A stretch of 64,000 nucleotides of DNA from Paenibacillus sp. FSL H3-0469 (GCF_038051945.1 NZ_CP150302.1:1-64000); one strand, 5' to 3'. Numbered from the stretch's first letter, positions 16,272 to 24,917 are shown. The notes: a model not told the origin generated them from the sequence alone. Numbers and translations are program-made.

Positions 16272-18278
16272 ATGTCAGAGCAGGAGGCATACGGCCATAA
16301 GGATCGGGACGGTCGTATGCTGTTACAGGACATGAGGCAATCCGGCGGAGAGTATGAAGATCCCGCCGCCTGGCTGAAGGAGACGGATATCGTGTCTCAC
16401 GATTTCCCCTACGCCGCCAGCTTGATTGCCGAGAGTTTCAGGGAATGGCAAGGACAGGGAGTCCCCTCCTTCGCGAAGACCTGGAGCTGGTGTGTGCTGA
16501 ATTATGAAGGTGATTGGATTGAGCCCGGCTCTGAACTCCGGCAGGGGCGCTGGAGTTCAGAGTGGGAAGAAGCGGCGGGAATCTGCCTGCAGACAGGCGG
16601 GATGTATGCTGCCGAGGTTCTGGAGGAAGGACAAGCCTATACCCATCTGGCTTTGCCGGTATTTACGCGCGGGCACCGGGAAATATTTGCCGTGCTTGGC
16701 TGCAGAATGCCTGCGGAGCAGTATGAGTCGGGAGGGAAGCATACGGCTGAAGCCATGTCGATGCATTTCCAGACCTGCTTTTATCACCGGTTTGAGCATG
16801 TGTTTGTCTCGGATCTTGCGGGGATTCATCTGCATGCCGAGCGTGAGGGCAGCCGCCGTTCGCTGCTTTTTCAGATTGTCCAGCGCATGCATGACAACAT
16901 TGATGTAGACGCCGTACTGACGGAAGTCATTGACAGTATCGCTGCGATGTATCCGGGAGCACGGCTTGATTTGTTCATGTCCCAGGACCATCGCAGCACG
17001 CATCCTCAGGTCAAGCCGCTTCCGCTGACATGGGCAAATAATGATGTCTGTGCCCGGGCCTTCAAGGATGGGCGGGTTACGCTTCATACCGGGAGGGAAG
17101 AGAACGGGACTGTGGAGGTAGGGCTTCCGCTGGGCGGCAAGCAGGGGGTATACGGCGTGTTTCACATGATTATGGACAAGGCGTCCTTCCATGAGCTGGA
17201 TCTTAGCTTCCTGACCATGGTCGCGGATACCGCTGGTACAGCCTTCGAGAATGCGAAGCTGTACGAACGCTCCAACCAGCTGATCAGGGAGCTGCGCATG
17301 AGCAATGAGCTTACGCAGCGGCTGAATCAGAGCCTCAGGCTCGGCGATATTTTCCAGTTTGCTTTTGAAGAGCTGCTGGACATGTTCGAGGCGGATTATT
17401 GCTGTATTCTCCATATGAATGAAGAACGCGGCGGGCTTGAGGTGATAGCCTGCAATTATCTGCCGCTGCTGGGTGAAATATTGGATCGCAACCAGGGACT
17501 CGGCAGTAAGGTTTACGCTACGGGAGAGCCGCTGCTGCTCTCCGATTACAAGTATGCTGTAGGGCAGACTTCAACGCTGATGGATGCTACCGGCTCAGAG
17601 TCGCTCATTGCTACTCCGCTGAATGTGGGCGGGGAGGTGCGGGGAGCCATTATGCTGGCGCATAAGCAGGCCCACTTTTTCTCCTATGACAGCTACAGGC
17701 TGCTGCAGGCGATGGCCGGTCATATCGGGCTGGCTGTCGGAAATGCGAGGCTTCATGCGGAGGTGCGCCGCCTGGCGAACCGGGATACGCTGACCGGACT
17801 TTTCGCCCGCCACTATCTCGATGAAGAGATTAAGCAGCGGCAGTCCAGTGATTTTTGCGGAACCCTGATTGTGGTGGATATTGACCAGTTCAAGATGGTG
17901 AACGACACCTATGGACATCAGAAGGGGGACAAAATCCTGAAGCAGGTCAGCGACATCGTGAAGACCTCGATCCGTCAGGGGGATGTCGCCGCCAGATGGG
18001 GCGGGGAAGAGCTTGCGGTCTATCTGCCTCAGCTTGGAGTGCAGCAGGCCGTATTCGTAGGGGAGCGTATCCGCAAGCGTGTGATGGGAGAGACAGAGCC
18101 GCGTGTGACCGTGTCCTGCGGGGTCGCCGAGTGGAGCTGGACCGATGACCGGGTCAGTGTCGAATCTCTCTTTTACCGGGCGGACATGGCACTCTACGAA
18201 GCCAAGAACAACGGGCGAAACCAGGTAGTGATCGATAACAAAAACGTTGAGAACAATTCGAAGAATCCTTGGGCTTAG
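16272..18278 (+). CDS. dgcP: Diguanylate cyclase with GAF domains (DgcP/YtrP type)
   Basis: This 668-residue soluble protein makes cyclic di-GMP. A poorly conserved N-terminal part is followed by two GAF-like sensor segments (about 200-340 and 355-500) and a C-terminal GGDEF domain (about 505-655). The catalytic loop reads GGEEL near residue 577, preceded by VVDIDQFKMVNDTYGHQKGD, so it should be active. No RxxD inhibitory site is seen five residues before the loop. It lies divergent from rpsD, matching B. subtilis ytrP(dgcP)-rpsD. AAAGGAGG precedes the ATG. No transmembrane segment is seen. Confidence 0.92.
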   Translation: MSEQEAYGHKDRDGRMLLQDMRQSGGEYEDPAAWLKETDIVSHDFPYAASLIAESFREWQGQGVPSFAKTWSWCVLNYEGDWIEPGSELRQGRWSSEWEEAAGICLQTGGMYAAEVLEEGQAYTHLALPVFTRGHREIFAVLGCRMPAEQYESGGKHTAEAMSMHFQTCFYHRFEHVFVSDLAGIHLHAEREGSRRSLLFQIVQRMHDNIDVDAVLTEVIDSIAAMYPGARLDLFMSQDHRSTHPQVKPLPLTWANNDVCARAFKDGRVTLHTGREENGTVEVGLPLGGKQGVYGVFHMIMDKASFHELDLSFLTMVADTAGTAFENAKLYERSNQLIRELRMSNELTQRLNQSLRLGDIFQFAFEELLDMFEADYCCILHMNEERGGLEVIACNYLPLLGEILDRNQGLGSKVYATGEPLLLSDYKYAVGQTSTLMDATGSESLIATPLNVGGEVRGAIMLAHKQAHFFSYDSYRLLQAMAGHIGLAVGNARLHAEVRRLANRDTLTGLFARHYLDEEIKQRQSSDFCGTLIVVDIDQFKMVNDTYGHQKGDKILKQVSDIVKTSIRQGDVAARWGGEELAVYLPQLGVQQAVFVGERIRKRVMGETEPRVTVSCGVAEWSWTDDRVSVESLFYRADMALYEAKNNGRNQVVIDNKNVENNSKNPWA

Positions 18279-18295
18279 GCCTTAAGGATTTTTCT
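18264..18295 (+). terminator. Terminator overlapping the end of dgcP
   Basis: AATCCTT (18264-18270) pairs with AAGGATT (18284-18290) and is followed by TTTCTTTT. The left arm lies inside the last codons of dgcP. Confidence 0.65.
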
Positions 18296-18430
18296 TTTGA
18301 ATGGACATCGAAGCTTAAGCGTCACCTTGTAGGGGTGTTTTGCATCATCCGGCGTATAAGCCCAGCATTCAGGGAGACCCTAGGTAGAATACAGCTGCAC
18401 TCTACTTTTTGCGGAAAGGGCATGATGGCC

Positions 18431-19294
18431 ATGATGAACTTACGACGCGTCCGCACGGAATTTCTTGCACTGCTAATGCTATCTAGTCTTGTATTTAGCG
18501 GGTGCACAGTGATGAAGGACAAACCGGCTGCGGAGGATTTGAATCTGGTAATGGCGGGGATGGATGGCACTGATGGGGTGTCCTTCGAAGGAGCGGCTGC
18601 GCTGCTGATCGACGGAAAGACGGTCCCGGAATCTTCGCTCTACTATGGAGGGAAGACCATGGATCACAACCAGATCAGCCTCTATTCTCTCCTGCCTGAC
18701 GGCGGACAACCAGCTCCTGCAGCGGAGTCCGGTCCGCATTCTCTGAAGCAGGGCACAGGTGATGCGCCAGTCTACTATACTCGGATGGTGAAGGAAGACG
18801 GGAAATGGACGATGAAGCAGGCCTCTCCGGCCCTTGGCGGCAGCAATCCGCTGGAGGCGCTGAATCCGCTGCGTCAGCTGGAGGAGCTGGAGAAGATGGG
18901 CAAGAAGGTGACGGAGGAAGCGGGCAGCGCCAGAGGGACCCGGGTCCTGCGGATTGAATTAACGGCAGAGGAGGCGCGCAGACAGCTCTCGGCAGAGCTT
19001 GCACAGAAGATGCAGGCTATTAAACCGGTTGCCAGAATAGACGCTGCTGCGCCTGCTGACACTCACGCTAAGGCACTTGCGGCTAAGAGCGCACTTTGGG
19101 AACAGAAGCAGACAGAGCTGCAGCAGAGGCTGAACCAGGCGGATATCCGCACGGTATATTATCTTAAGGTCGACCCGAAGCGGAATCTGCCTACCCGGCT
19201 GACCTCGAACCGTACCCTCACCTATCCCGGCAAGGCCGGAGCGACCACGGAAGAGACCTATATTACACAGGTGGATTTCTACGGTTATAAGTGA
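18431..19294 (+). CDS. Predicted lipoprotein of unknown function
   Basis: This is a protein of about 287 residues with a lipoprotein signal peptide: a basic start (NLRRVRTEF), a hydrophobic core and the lipobox LVFSGC, whose cysteine would be lipidated. The mature part is acidic to neutral with Ala/Gln-rich helices and no catalytic motif I know. Four in-frame ATGs (18422, 18425, 18431, 18434) compete. The GGAAAGGG at 18413-18420 favours 18431 by spacing. The reading frame extends further upstream through the dgcP terminator, which I reject. Overall shape suggests an outer-surface binding or sensory lipoprotein, but this is not supported by any motif. Confidence 0.75.
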   Translation: MMNLRRVRTEFLALLMLSSLVFSGCTVMKDKPAAEDLNLVMAGMDGTDGVSFEGAAALLIDGKTVPESSLYYGGKTMDHNQISLYSLLPDGGQPAPAAESGPHSLKQGTGDAPVYYTRMVKEDGKWTMKQASPALGGSNPLEALNPLRQLEELEKMGKKVTEEAGSARGTRVLRIELTAEEARRQLSAELAQKMQAIKPVARIDAAAPADTHAKALAAKSALWEQKQTELQQRLNQADIRTVYYLKVDPKRNLPTRLTSNRTLTYPGKAGATTEETYITQVDFYGYK

Positions 19295-19317
19295 GCGGTT
19301 CTCTTCCCGCAGATGGC

Positions 19318-19345
19318 TTGCGCTCTATGGCAGGCGTGCTACAAT
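19318..19345 (+). promoter_or_regulatory. Promoter of the M29 aminopeptidase gene
   Basis: TTGCGC (19318-19323), a 16-base spacer and TACAAT (19340-19345), with TGC immediately before the -10. Confidence 0.6.
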
Positions 19346-19391
19346 ATAACGGTATGTTTATTTTCAGTAAGAGGAAGGAAGAGAGAGACAG

Positions 19392-20507
19392 ATGAATGAT
19401 CCCCGGATTCAAAAGCTTGCGGCGAACCTTGTTGGTTACTCCGTAAACGTACGGCCTGGCGAGAACGTGCTCGTCGAAATGATCGGCAGTGAACGAGATT
19501 TGATCAAAGCCGTTGTGGAGGAAGTGGGGAAGGCCGGAGGCCGTGCATTTGTGCAGCTGACTGACCGCACTGTTCTGCGCAGTATGCTCAAATATGCAAC
19601 ACCTGAAGGAATCAAGACCTGGGCGGAGATCGACCTGAACCGTATGAAACAGATGGACTGCTATATCGGCATCCGTGCCGGTGAGAATGTCAATGATCTG
19701 TCCGATGTGCCGGAAGAGAACATGAAGCTCTACAACTCCCTGTATTCCCACCCTGTACATAGCGAGCAGCGCGTCAAGCACACCAAATGGGTGGTGCTGC
19801 GTTATCCTAACGCCAGTATGGCCCAGCTCGCCAACACGAGCACAGAGGCCTTTGAGGACTTTTACTTCGAAGTCTGCAACCTGGATTATGCCAAAATGGA
19901 CAAAGCCCAGGATTCGCTGGCTGAGCTTATGCGCAGAACCGACAAGGTGCGTATATTAGGTCCCGGAACAGACCTTACATTCTCCATCAAGGGAATCGGG
20001 GCGGAGAAATGCTCCGGCCAGAAAAATATTCCGGACGGAGAAGTGTACAGCGCGCCTGTCCGCGATTCCGTGAATGGAACGATCAGCTATAATGCCGCAT
20101 CAATCTATAACGGGGTTACCTTCGAGAATGTGAAGTTCACATTCGAGAACGGCCGGATCGTAGAGGCTACCAGCAATGATACCGCACGCCTGAATGAAAT
20201 TCTGGATTCCGACGACGGCGCGCGCCATATCGGTGAGTTCGCCATCGGCTTCAACCCTTATATTCTGCATCCGATGAAGGATATTCTGTTTGATGAGAAA
20301 ATTGCCGGCAGTCTGCACTTCACACCGGGCCAGGCGTATGATGTGACGGACAACGGCAACCGTTCGTCCATTCACTGGGACCTCGTGCTGATTCAGCGTC
20401 CTGATTACGGCGGCGGCGAAATTTACTTCGACGATGTGCTGATCCGTAAGGATGGAATTTTTGTGGTGCCGGAGCTGGAAGGTCTGAATCCGGAGAACCT
20501 GAAATAA
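19392..20507 (+). CDS. ampS: Aminopeptidase of family M29 (AmpS/aminopeptidase II)
   Basis: This 371-residue cytoplasmic metallo-aminopeptidase removes N-terminal residues from peptides. It is slightly shorter than the usual 400-410 residues. The two-metal centre of M29 is visible in the C-terminal half: the Glu of GEFAIGFN, the His of HPMKDILFDEK, the His of GSLHFTPGQAY, and His-Trp-Asp in SSIHWDLVLI. The GAEKCSGQKNIPDGEVY stretch with its acidic ligand is also typical. AGGAAGGAAGAG lies upstream of the ATG. It is monocistronic: nested hairpins follow and the next gene has its own promoter. Confidence 0.92.
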   Translation: MNDPRIQKLAANLVGYSVNVRPGENVLVEMIGSERDLIKAVVEEVGKAGGRAFVQLTDRTVLRSMLKYATPEGIKTWAEIDLNRMKQMDCYIGIRAGENVNDLSDVPEENMKLYNSLYSHPVHSEQRVKHTKWVVLRYPNASMAQLANTSTEAFEDFYFEVCNLDYAKMDKAQDSLAELMRRTDKVRILGPGTDLTFSIKGIGAEKCSGQKNIPDGEVYSAPVRDSVNGTISYNAASIYNGVTFENVKFTFENGRIVEATSNDTARLNEILDSDDGARHIGEFAIGFNPYILHPMKDILFDEKIAGSLHFTPGQAYDVTDNGNRSSIHWDLVLIQRPDYGGGEIYFDDVLIRKDGIFVVPELEGLNPENLK

Positions 20508-20509
20508 AA

Positions 20510-20592
20510 TGATACAAAAGCGGTGATTCCAAAAGCACGTAATGCCTGTTTCCAAGAAACACCTTGCGTGAGTAAGCGGATTCAATGTATCA
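20510..20592 (+). repeat. Nested inverted repeats between ampS and the HPr-like gene
   Basis: Three nested pairs are seen. The outer pair is TGATACA (20510-20516) with TGTATCA (20586-20592). The middle pair is CACGTAA (20536-20542) with TTGCGTG (20564-20570, one wobble). The inner pair is TGTTTC (20547-20552) with GAAACA (20556-20561). There is no U tract, so it is not a classical terminator. It lies just after the ampS stop and before the next promoter. Confidence 0.6.
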
Positions 20593-20597
20593 TGGAA

Positions 20598-20626
20598 TTG
20601 GTAACAAGTGAACATAAGTTTATAAT
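20598..20626 (+). promoter_or_regulatory. Sigma-A promoter of the HPr-like gene
   Basis: TTGGTA (20598-20603), 17 bases, then a perfect TATAAT (20621-20626). The leader is very short, about 14 bases. Confidence 0.75.
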
Positions 20627-20646
20627 CAAGTTGCGGAGGGATTCCT

Positions 20647-20889
20647 ATGTCCAACAATGCGGCAATCGTGGATATTGCACAGACAGCAAGCCAATTTAAT
20701 TCATCTATCGTTCTTCAAGCGGACAACAAGTACATTGATGTTAAGAGCATCCTTGGCTTGTTCACTACTCTGGTATCCAGCCAAAGCTACGAGCTGCATG
20801 TACATGGCACAGATGCCGAGGAAGCTAAGAAAGCCATGAGCGAAGTTTTTGCCAAACACAATCTGAATTTTACAGTAGTAGCAGAGTAA
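20647..20889 (+). CDS. HPr/Crh-like protein without the phosphotransfer histidine
   Basis: This 80-residue protein clearly belongs to the HPr fold: AQTASQFNSSIVLQADNKY and DVKSILGLFTTLV align with HPr VQTASKF... and NLKSIMGVMSLG. Ser34 falls on the regulatory Ser46 of HPr/Crh. It begins where HPr has residue 13, so the first strand, His15 and Arg17 are missing, and a stop codon 24 bases upstream rules out a longer start. It ends in an extra strand-like segment, NFTVVAE, that looks like the lost HPr first strand. GGAGGG precedes the ATG. It cannot carry PTS phosphate. A CcpA-corepressor (Crh-like) role is possible but inferred. Confidence 0.8.
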   Translation: MSNNAAIVDIAQTASQFNSSIVLQADNKYIDVKSILGLFTTLVSSQSYELHVHGTDAEEAKKAMSEVFAKHNLNFTVVAE

Positions 20890-20904
20890 TTCCAGTTTCT
20901 TCTC

Positions 20905-20935
20905 AGACGTCCGGCCTTGCGGCTGGGCGTCTTTG
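20905..20935 (+). terminator. Probable terminator of the HPr-like gene
   Basis: AGACGTCCGGCC pairs imperfectly with GGCTGGGCGTCT around TTGC, followed by TTTGCTG; the U tract is weak. Confidence 0.5.
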
Positions 20936-21070
20936 CTGTGCAGCGGGGTGATTTTGCAGGAACTTCAGGAATAACCCAAACTGAAATCTTGTATTAGGTC
21001 CTAATTTCGACTAATATTAAGAATAATAAGCAATCGCTGCTGTAACTTTTGGACATGGGGGGGAAAATGC

Positions 21071-21373
21071 ATGACTTCATCGGATTTGCAGGAACAGCTC
21101 AATATCAAAGCAATCAATCTTCTTCAAGAAGATGCCGATAAAATTCAGAAGCTCATTGAAGTACAGATGGAGAATTTGGCAACCCGTTACTGCCCTCTCT
21201 ATGAGGAAGTGCTGGATACCCAGATGTACGGCTTCTCCAGAGAGGTCGATTTTGCGGTCAGAGCGGGGCTCGTGCCGGAGCTTACCGGTAAGCAGGTGCT
21301 GAGCAAGCTGGAACGTAATTTGGCCGTACTATACGAGGCACTGAACAAGAAGGCTGAGGAACGGGAGATGTAA
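21071..21373 (+). CDS. ylaN: YlaN family protein (UPF0358)
   Basis: This 100-residue all-helical cytoplasmic protein matches the YlaN family across its length: [54 protein letters not shown]. Family members are required for growth in low iron in B. subtilis and Staphylococcus aureus and have been linked to Fur. In B. subtilis ylaN directly precedes ftsW. Here a calcium antiporter and an Asp23-family gene lie between them and ftsW is on the other strand. A GGGGGG-rich site precedes the ATG at 21071. An ATG at 21067 is out of frame. Confidence 0.93.
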   Translation: MTSSDLQEQLNIKAINLLQEDADKIQKLIEVQMENLATRYCPLYEEVLDTQMYGFSREVDFAVRAGLVPELTGKQVLSKLERNLAVLYEALNKKAEEREM

Positions 21374-21390
21374 GTCCCGCTCATTCATAG

Positions 21391-21434
21391 AAAACGCACA
21401 TGAAAGACCCGGGGGTCGATCATGTGCGTTTTTT
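21391..21434. terminator. Bidirectional terminator between ylaN and cax
   Basis: AAAACGCACATGA (21391-21403) pairs with TCATGTGCGTTTT (21420-21432). A further GACCC/GGGTC pair lies inside, and T runs follow on the plus strand. Confidence 0.9.
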
Positions 21435-21471
21435 TATAAAAATATAAGAATGTATAAGCTGTGCGGCTGCT

Positions 21472-22542
21472 TCACACCAGATAGAACGATACGCCGAGAA
21501 TCATGTAAACCGCCAGCAGCAGGAGACCTTCGTACCAGTTGGTTGCGCCGTCCTGAATAATCGATTTGGCGATGAACACAGATACGGCAATCGCTACAAT
21601 CTCAATCGTGGTGAAGACAATCGACATGGTGTTGCCCATGAAGTAACTGGCGAAGATCAGCACAGGGGCGACGAACAGGGCAATCTGCAGACTGCTGCCT
21701 ACGGCAATCTCGACTGCGGCTCCGATCTTGTTCTTCATGGCGAGCATAATGGCAGCGCTGTGTTCTGCGGCGTTACCGATAATCGCTACAAGGAATGCCC
21801 CGACGAACAGCTCGCTGAAGCCGAAGCGTTCGGTGAGCGTCTCCAGCGTTCCGACCAGCCATTCACTGACGAAGGCGACCATCACGGTGGCAAGGACGAG
21901 ATAGAGGATTGAACGGTTCCGGGACCAGACTGGAGCATGCTCATTCGGCAGCTCTTCCGCCGTATCGTCCGTAACATCTGCCAGATACTTCTTGTGTGTG
22001 ATCATGGAGAAGACCAGCCAGGCGAGGTAGGCGGCAATCAGCAGGCCGGCGACGACAAGACTAAGCACATTGGTGTCTTTCTCGGTGATGGAATGCGTGT
22101 TGAAGAACATGGCCGGGACGAACAAGGCGATGACCGCAACGATCATCAGCGAGCCGTTCAGACCGGCGAGCGTGACATTGAAGTTCTGAACCTTGAACTT
22201 CATGCCCCCGGCAAATATACTTAATCCGAGGACGAGTAGCAGGTTACCGATGATGGAGCCGGTCAGACTCGCTTTGACCATGTCAAACAGTCCTTCCTTG
22301 ACCAGGAAGAAGGCGATGATCAGTTCGGCTGCATTGCCGAAGGTTGCGTTCAGGAACCCTCCAAGCCGCTGCCCGGCGTAGTGGGCTACACTCTCGGTGG
22401 CCCGGCCGAGGAAGCCGGCCACGAAGATGACCGAAATCGCAGACAATATGAACTGAAGCGTATGATCCCAGTTCGCGTAATGCCCGATGGCGCTGAGGAT
22501 GAAGCTGATGACCAGCAGCGCCGGTGAGATCCATTTTTTCAA
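21472..22542 (-). CDS. cax: Calcium/proton antiporter of the CaCA family
   Basis: This 356-residue membrane protein has about eleven hydrophobic segments. Both halves carry the duplicated CaCA alpha motif: GNAAELIIAFF with the first acidic ion ligand (about residues 69-79) and GNAAEHSAAIMLA (about 253-265), divided by an acidic loop (DVTDDTAEELPNEHAP). It exchanges Ca2+ for H+ to keep cytoplasmic calcium low, like B. subtilis ChaA/YfkE. It is transcribed alone. Together with the Ca2+-ATPase YloB at 40619 the window has two calcium exporters. Confidence 0.93.
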   Translation of the reverse strand: MKKWISPALLVISFILSAIGHYANWDHTLQFILSAISVIFVAGFLGRATESVAHYAGQRLGGFLNATFGNAAELIIAFFLVKEGLFDMVKASLTGSIIGNLLLVLGLSIFAGGMKFKVQNFNVTLAGLNGSLMIVAVIALFVPAMFFNTHSITEKDTNVLSLVVAGLLIAAYLAWLVFSMITHKKYLADVTDDTAEELPNEHAPVWSRNRSILYLVLATVMVAFVSEWLVGTLETLTERFGFSELFVGAFLVAIIGNAAEHSAAIMLAMKNKIGAAVEIAVGSSLQIALFVAPVLIFASYFMGNTMSIVFTTIEIVAIAVSVFIAKSIIQDGATNWYEGLLLLAVYMILGVSFYLV

Positions 22543-22636
22543 GGGTAAGCACTCTCCAGTCTCTATATGTAGGTTGAATTCATAATCAATATACCCAAAT
22601 TGTTCCTGGCTGTAAACGGGGGTGAGAGAAAGTCAT

Positions 22637-22666
22637 TTGCTTTTTAGCCTGCTTTGGAATTACAAT
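22637..22666 (+). promoter_or_regulatory. Promoter of the Asp23-family gene
   Basis: TTGCTT (22637-22642), an 18-base spacer and TACAAT (22661-22666). Confidence 0.5.
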
Positions 22667-22696
22667 AATTGATAATGAGAGTAGGGGGGATATGGC

Positions 22697-23062
22697 ATGG
22701 CAGAACAGCTTCAACTGGAATTGGGTAATATACGGATATCGAATGACGTTGTCTCAAAAATTGCCGGCCTGGCCGCGCTTGAGACTCCCGGAATTGCAGC
22801 CATGTCTGGCGGTTTGTCAGAGGGCTGGGCAAAGCGCCTGAGCGGCAAGAACGTGCAGAAGGGTGTTACTGTCGAAGTTGGCCAATTGGAAGCTGCAGTA
22901 GACTTACGCATCATCGTACTGTACGAAACGCCGATTCATGAAGTGTGCCGCATGCTTCAGCAGAATGTCCGCGAGGCTGTGGAGAGTATGACCGGGCTTC
23001 ACATCGTAGAGGTTAACGTGAAGGTCGAAGGCGTAGCCTTCAAGAACGACGAAATTTCTTAA
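22697..23062 (+). CDS. Asp23/Gls24 family envelope stress protein
   Basis: This 121-residue protein carries the Asp23 domain: ELGNIRISNDVVSKIAGLAALETPGIAAMSGG, then VTVEVGQLEAAVDLRIIVLYETPIHEVCRMLQQNVREAVESMTGLHIVEVNVKVEGV. Family members are small cytoplasmic or membrane-associated proteins induced by envelope or alkaline stress; their biochemical role is unclear. No membrane segment is present, so an anchoring partner would be needed for membrane location. GGGGGGATATGGC lies before the ATG. It is a single gene with its own promoter and the terminator at 23089. Confidence 0.92.
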   Translation: MAEQLQLELGNIRISNDVVSKIAGLAALETPGIAAMSGGLSEGWAKRLSGKNVQKGVTVEVGQLEAAVDLRIIVLYETPIHEVCRMLQQNVREAVESMTGLHIVEVNVKVEGVAFKNDEIS

Positions 23063-23088
23063 GCACAATTAACTTAGGCATCCATGCA

Positions 23089-23125
23089 AAAGGCAGTCCG
23101 GATTTATTCCGGACTGCCTTTCTAT
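23089..23125. terminator. Bidirectional terminator between the Asp23 gene and ftsW
   Basis: AAAGGCAGTCCGGA (23089-23102) pairs with TCCGGACTGCCTTT (23108-23121) around a five-base loop. Confidence 0.92.
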
Positions 23126-23159
23126 TTGGCTCAACCTTCATCTGTATGCAGGTTGCCTC

Positions 23160-24428
23160 TTAGCGTGCGCGTGTGCCTGCGCTTCTGTTGTTCCGCACCT
23201 GTCTGACCGTAGTCACAGACTTCACCACTTCCTCTTTGGCTGGACGGTTGGTCTCCCGTGAGATGCTGAGCATAATCCCCATGCAGAGCATCGTGACGAG
23301 CAGGGAGGAGCCACCGTAGCTGATGAAGGGCAGCGTAACGCCTGTAAGCGGAATCGTATTGGTCACACCACCGATGTTGATGAAGGCTTGAATGGCGATC
23401 AGGCCCATGATTCCGATACCGACCAGTGTACCGAAGGGATCGGTGCACCGCAGTGAAATCAAAATCCCTCTCCAGATGAAATACAGATAAAGCAGCAGGA
23501 ACAAGGCGGTTCCGACAAAGCCGAGCTCCTCACCAATGACCGCGAAGATAAAGTCAGTATAAGGGTACCGCAGATAATGTAGCTTCTGAATACTCTGCCC
23601 GAACCCGGAGCCTTGTGTTCCACCTTCACCGAGGGCGATCAGGGACTGCATAATATTATATCCGCTGCCCTCGGAATTGGCCTGCGGGTCGAGGAAGGCT
23701 TCAATACGGCCCTGTCTGTAATCCTTCTGAAACTCTGCCTTCTCGGTTGGCGGGGACAAGGAGTCGATGGCGGCCTTTGCGCCTATGACGAGGGCCACCC
23801 CGAGAATCAGCAGACCGATCGATCCCATGATATGCTTCATGCTGGCGCCGCCGGCATAGATGACAAGACCGCTGGTCGCTACAAGAATGAGGCAGGAACC
23901 CAGATCGGGCTGCATCATAATCAGTCCGGCGACAATTCCGACGATAATCATGACCGGGATATACCCTGTCCGCAAATCGCGCAGGCGTTCGCCTTTTTTG
24001 GTGATCAGGGCAGCCAGGTAGAGAATGATAGAGATCTTGGCCAGCTCGGTGGGCTGAATCCCAAGGGTCCCGATGCTCATCCAGCTCTTGGCGCCGTTAA
24101 TTCCCTCGGTGGTTGCTACGAACAGCAGCAGGACGAGGGTAATCACGAAGATCGGAGCATACCACTTCTTGAACTTGCTGTAGTGGATATTCATTACGAC
24201 GAACATGATGAAGCTGCCCAGCATGGCCCAGACCAATTGTCTTTTTACGAAAAAAAACGCATCATTGCTGAATTTGCCGCTGGCCAGGGTTAAGCTGGAG
24301 CTGGAGCTGAATACCATAAGCAGGCCGAAGCCTACGAACAGCAGGGTGAGAATGAGTAACTGGAAATCGGGCGTTCCTCTTTTGGGCGGGCTGGCCTTGG
24401 CGGCCGTCTTTCCCTTCGCGGTACTCAA
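23160..24428 (-). CDS. ftsW: Cell division lipid II polymerase FtsW
   Basis: This 422-residue SEDS glycosyltransferase has ten transmembrane helices and polymerises lipid II at the division septum with a class B PBP. Family signatures are INGAKSWMSIGTLGIQPTELAKI, MQPDLGSCLIL (containing the catalytic aspartate), LIALGEGGTQGSGFGQSIQKLHYLRYPYTDFIFAVIGEELG and VTLPFISYGGSSLL. The C-tail is basic. The start is TTG at 24428, overlapping the stop of yugN as TTGA, which indicates translational coupling; no other start fits. RodA and SpoVE are paralogues, but proximity to ylaN and the sequence favour FtsW. Confidence 0.9.
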   Translation of the reverse strand: MSTAKGKTAAKASPPKRGTPDFQLLILTLLFVGFGLLMVFSSSSSLTLASGKFSNDAFFFVKRQLVWAMLGSFIMFVVMNIHYSKFKKWYAPIFVITLVLLLFVATTEGINGAKSWMSIGTLGIQPTELAKISIILYLAALITKKGERLRDLRTGYIPVMIIVGIVAGLIMMQPDLGSCLILVATSGLVIYAGGASMKHIMGSIGLLILGVALVIGAKAAIDSLSPPTEKAEFQKDYRQGRIEAFLDPQANSEGSGYNIMQSLIALGEGGTQGSGFGQSIQKLHYLRYPYTDFIFAVIGEELGFVGTALFLLLYLYFIWRGILISLRCTDPFGTLVGIGIMGLIAIQAFINIGGVTNTIPLTGVTLPFISYGGSSLLVTMLCMGIMLSISRETNRPAKEEVVKSVTTVRQVRNNRSAGTRAR

Positions 24429-24772
24429 GCTTCCAGCAGCGCTTTCAAATCACCGATATGCTTCCGGGCTGCCTCAAGCACAGGCTGAGGCACCGGAGAT
24501 TCATATTCCAGTCCGTGGGGGAATGTGGCCTTGCCGAGATAGACGGCTTCAATCGCCAGCACCGCGTCTGACTTCTCCAGCTTCCCCTCCACAGCACGGG
24601 TATTGATGCGCAGGAAGTATTCTCCGCCATCCTTGCGGTCTTCTATCTTGCAGTCATAGGTCGCGCGGTAGTATTCCCATTGCCATCTGATGAATCCTGC
24701 CTTTGCTGCACTTTCGTCGAGATAAAGAAGGTCGCTCTTTAATCCTTCGAGACCCGTGTTCTCAAATATCAT
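24425..24772 (-). CDS. YugN-like family protein
   Basis: This 115-residue protein resembles the YugN family: MIFENTGLEGLKSDLLYLDESAAKAGFIRWQWEYYRATYD, RINTRAVEGKLEKSDAVLAIEAVYLGKATFPHGLEYE. Family function is unknown. The ATG at 24772 has AAGGGGAG 9 bases upstream. A TTG nine bases further out is less well placed. It is the first gene of a two-gene unit with ftsW, with a four-base overlap. Confidence 0.82.
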   Translation of the reverse strand: MIFENTGLEGLKSDLLYLDESAAKAGFIRWQWEYYRATYDCKIEDRKDGGEYFLRINTRAVEGKLEKSDAVLAIEAVYLGKATFPHGLEYESPVPQPVLEAARKHIGDLKALLEA

Positions 24773-24907
24773 AGCGCACAACTCCCCTTAATGAAGTATA
24801 ATGATTCATTTGTAATTAAAATTTGTTATTGTTCTTCCTCATGATAGTCTGTTTCCCGGGGTTGTGCAAGGTAGAACGGGCTGATCGATACCCACTTTTT
24901 TGTGTTT

Positions 24908-24917
24908 CTGCTACAAT
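24908..24917 (+). promoter_or_regulatory. Extended -10 promoter candidate for the amidohydrolase
   Basis: TGCTACAAT, with TG at 24909-24910 and TACAAT at 24912-24917, in an AT-rich stretch. No good -35 is seen. Confidence 0.4.

Noticed and set aside
18269..18430. Longer N-terminus for the lipoprotein gene
   Set aside because: It would start inside the dgcP terminator and bury the lipoprotein signal peptide after 50 residues.
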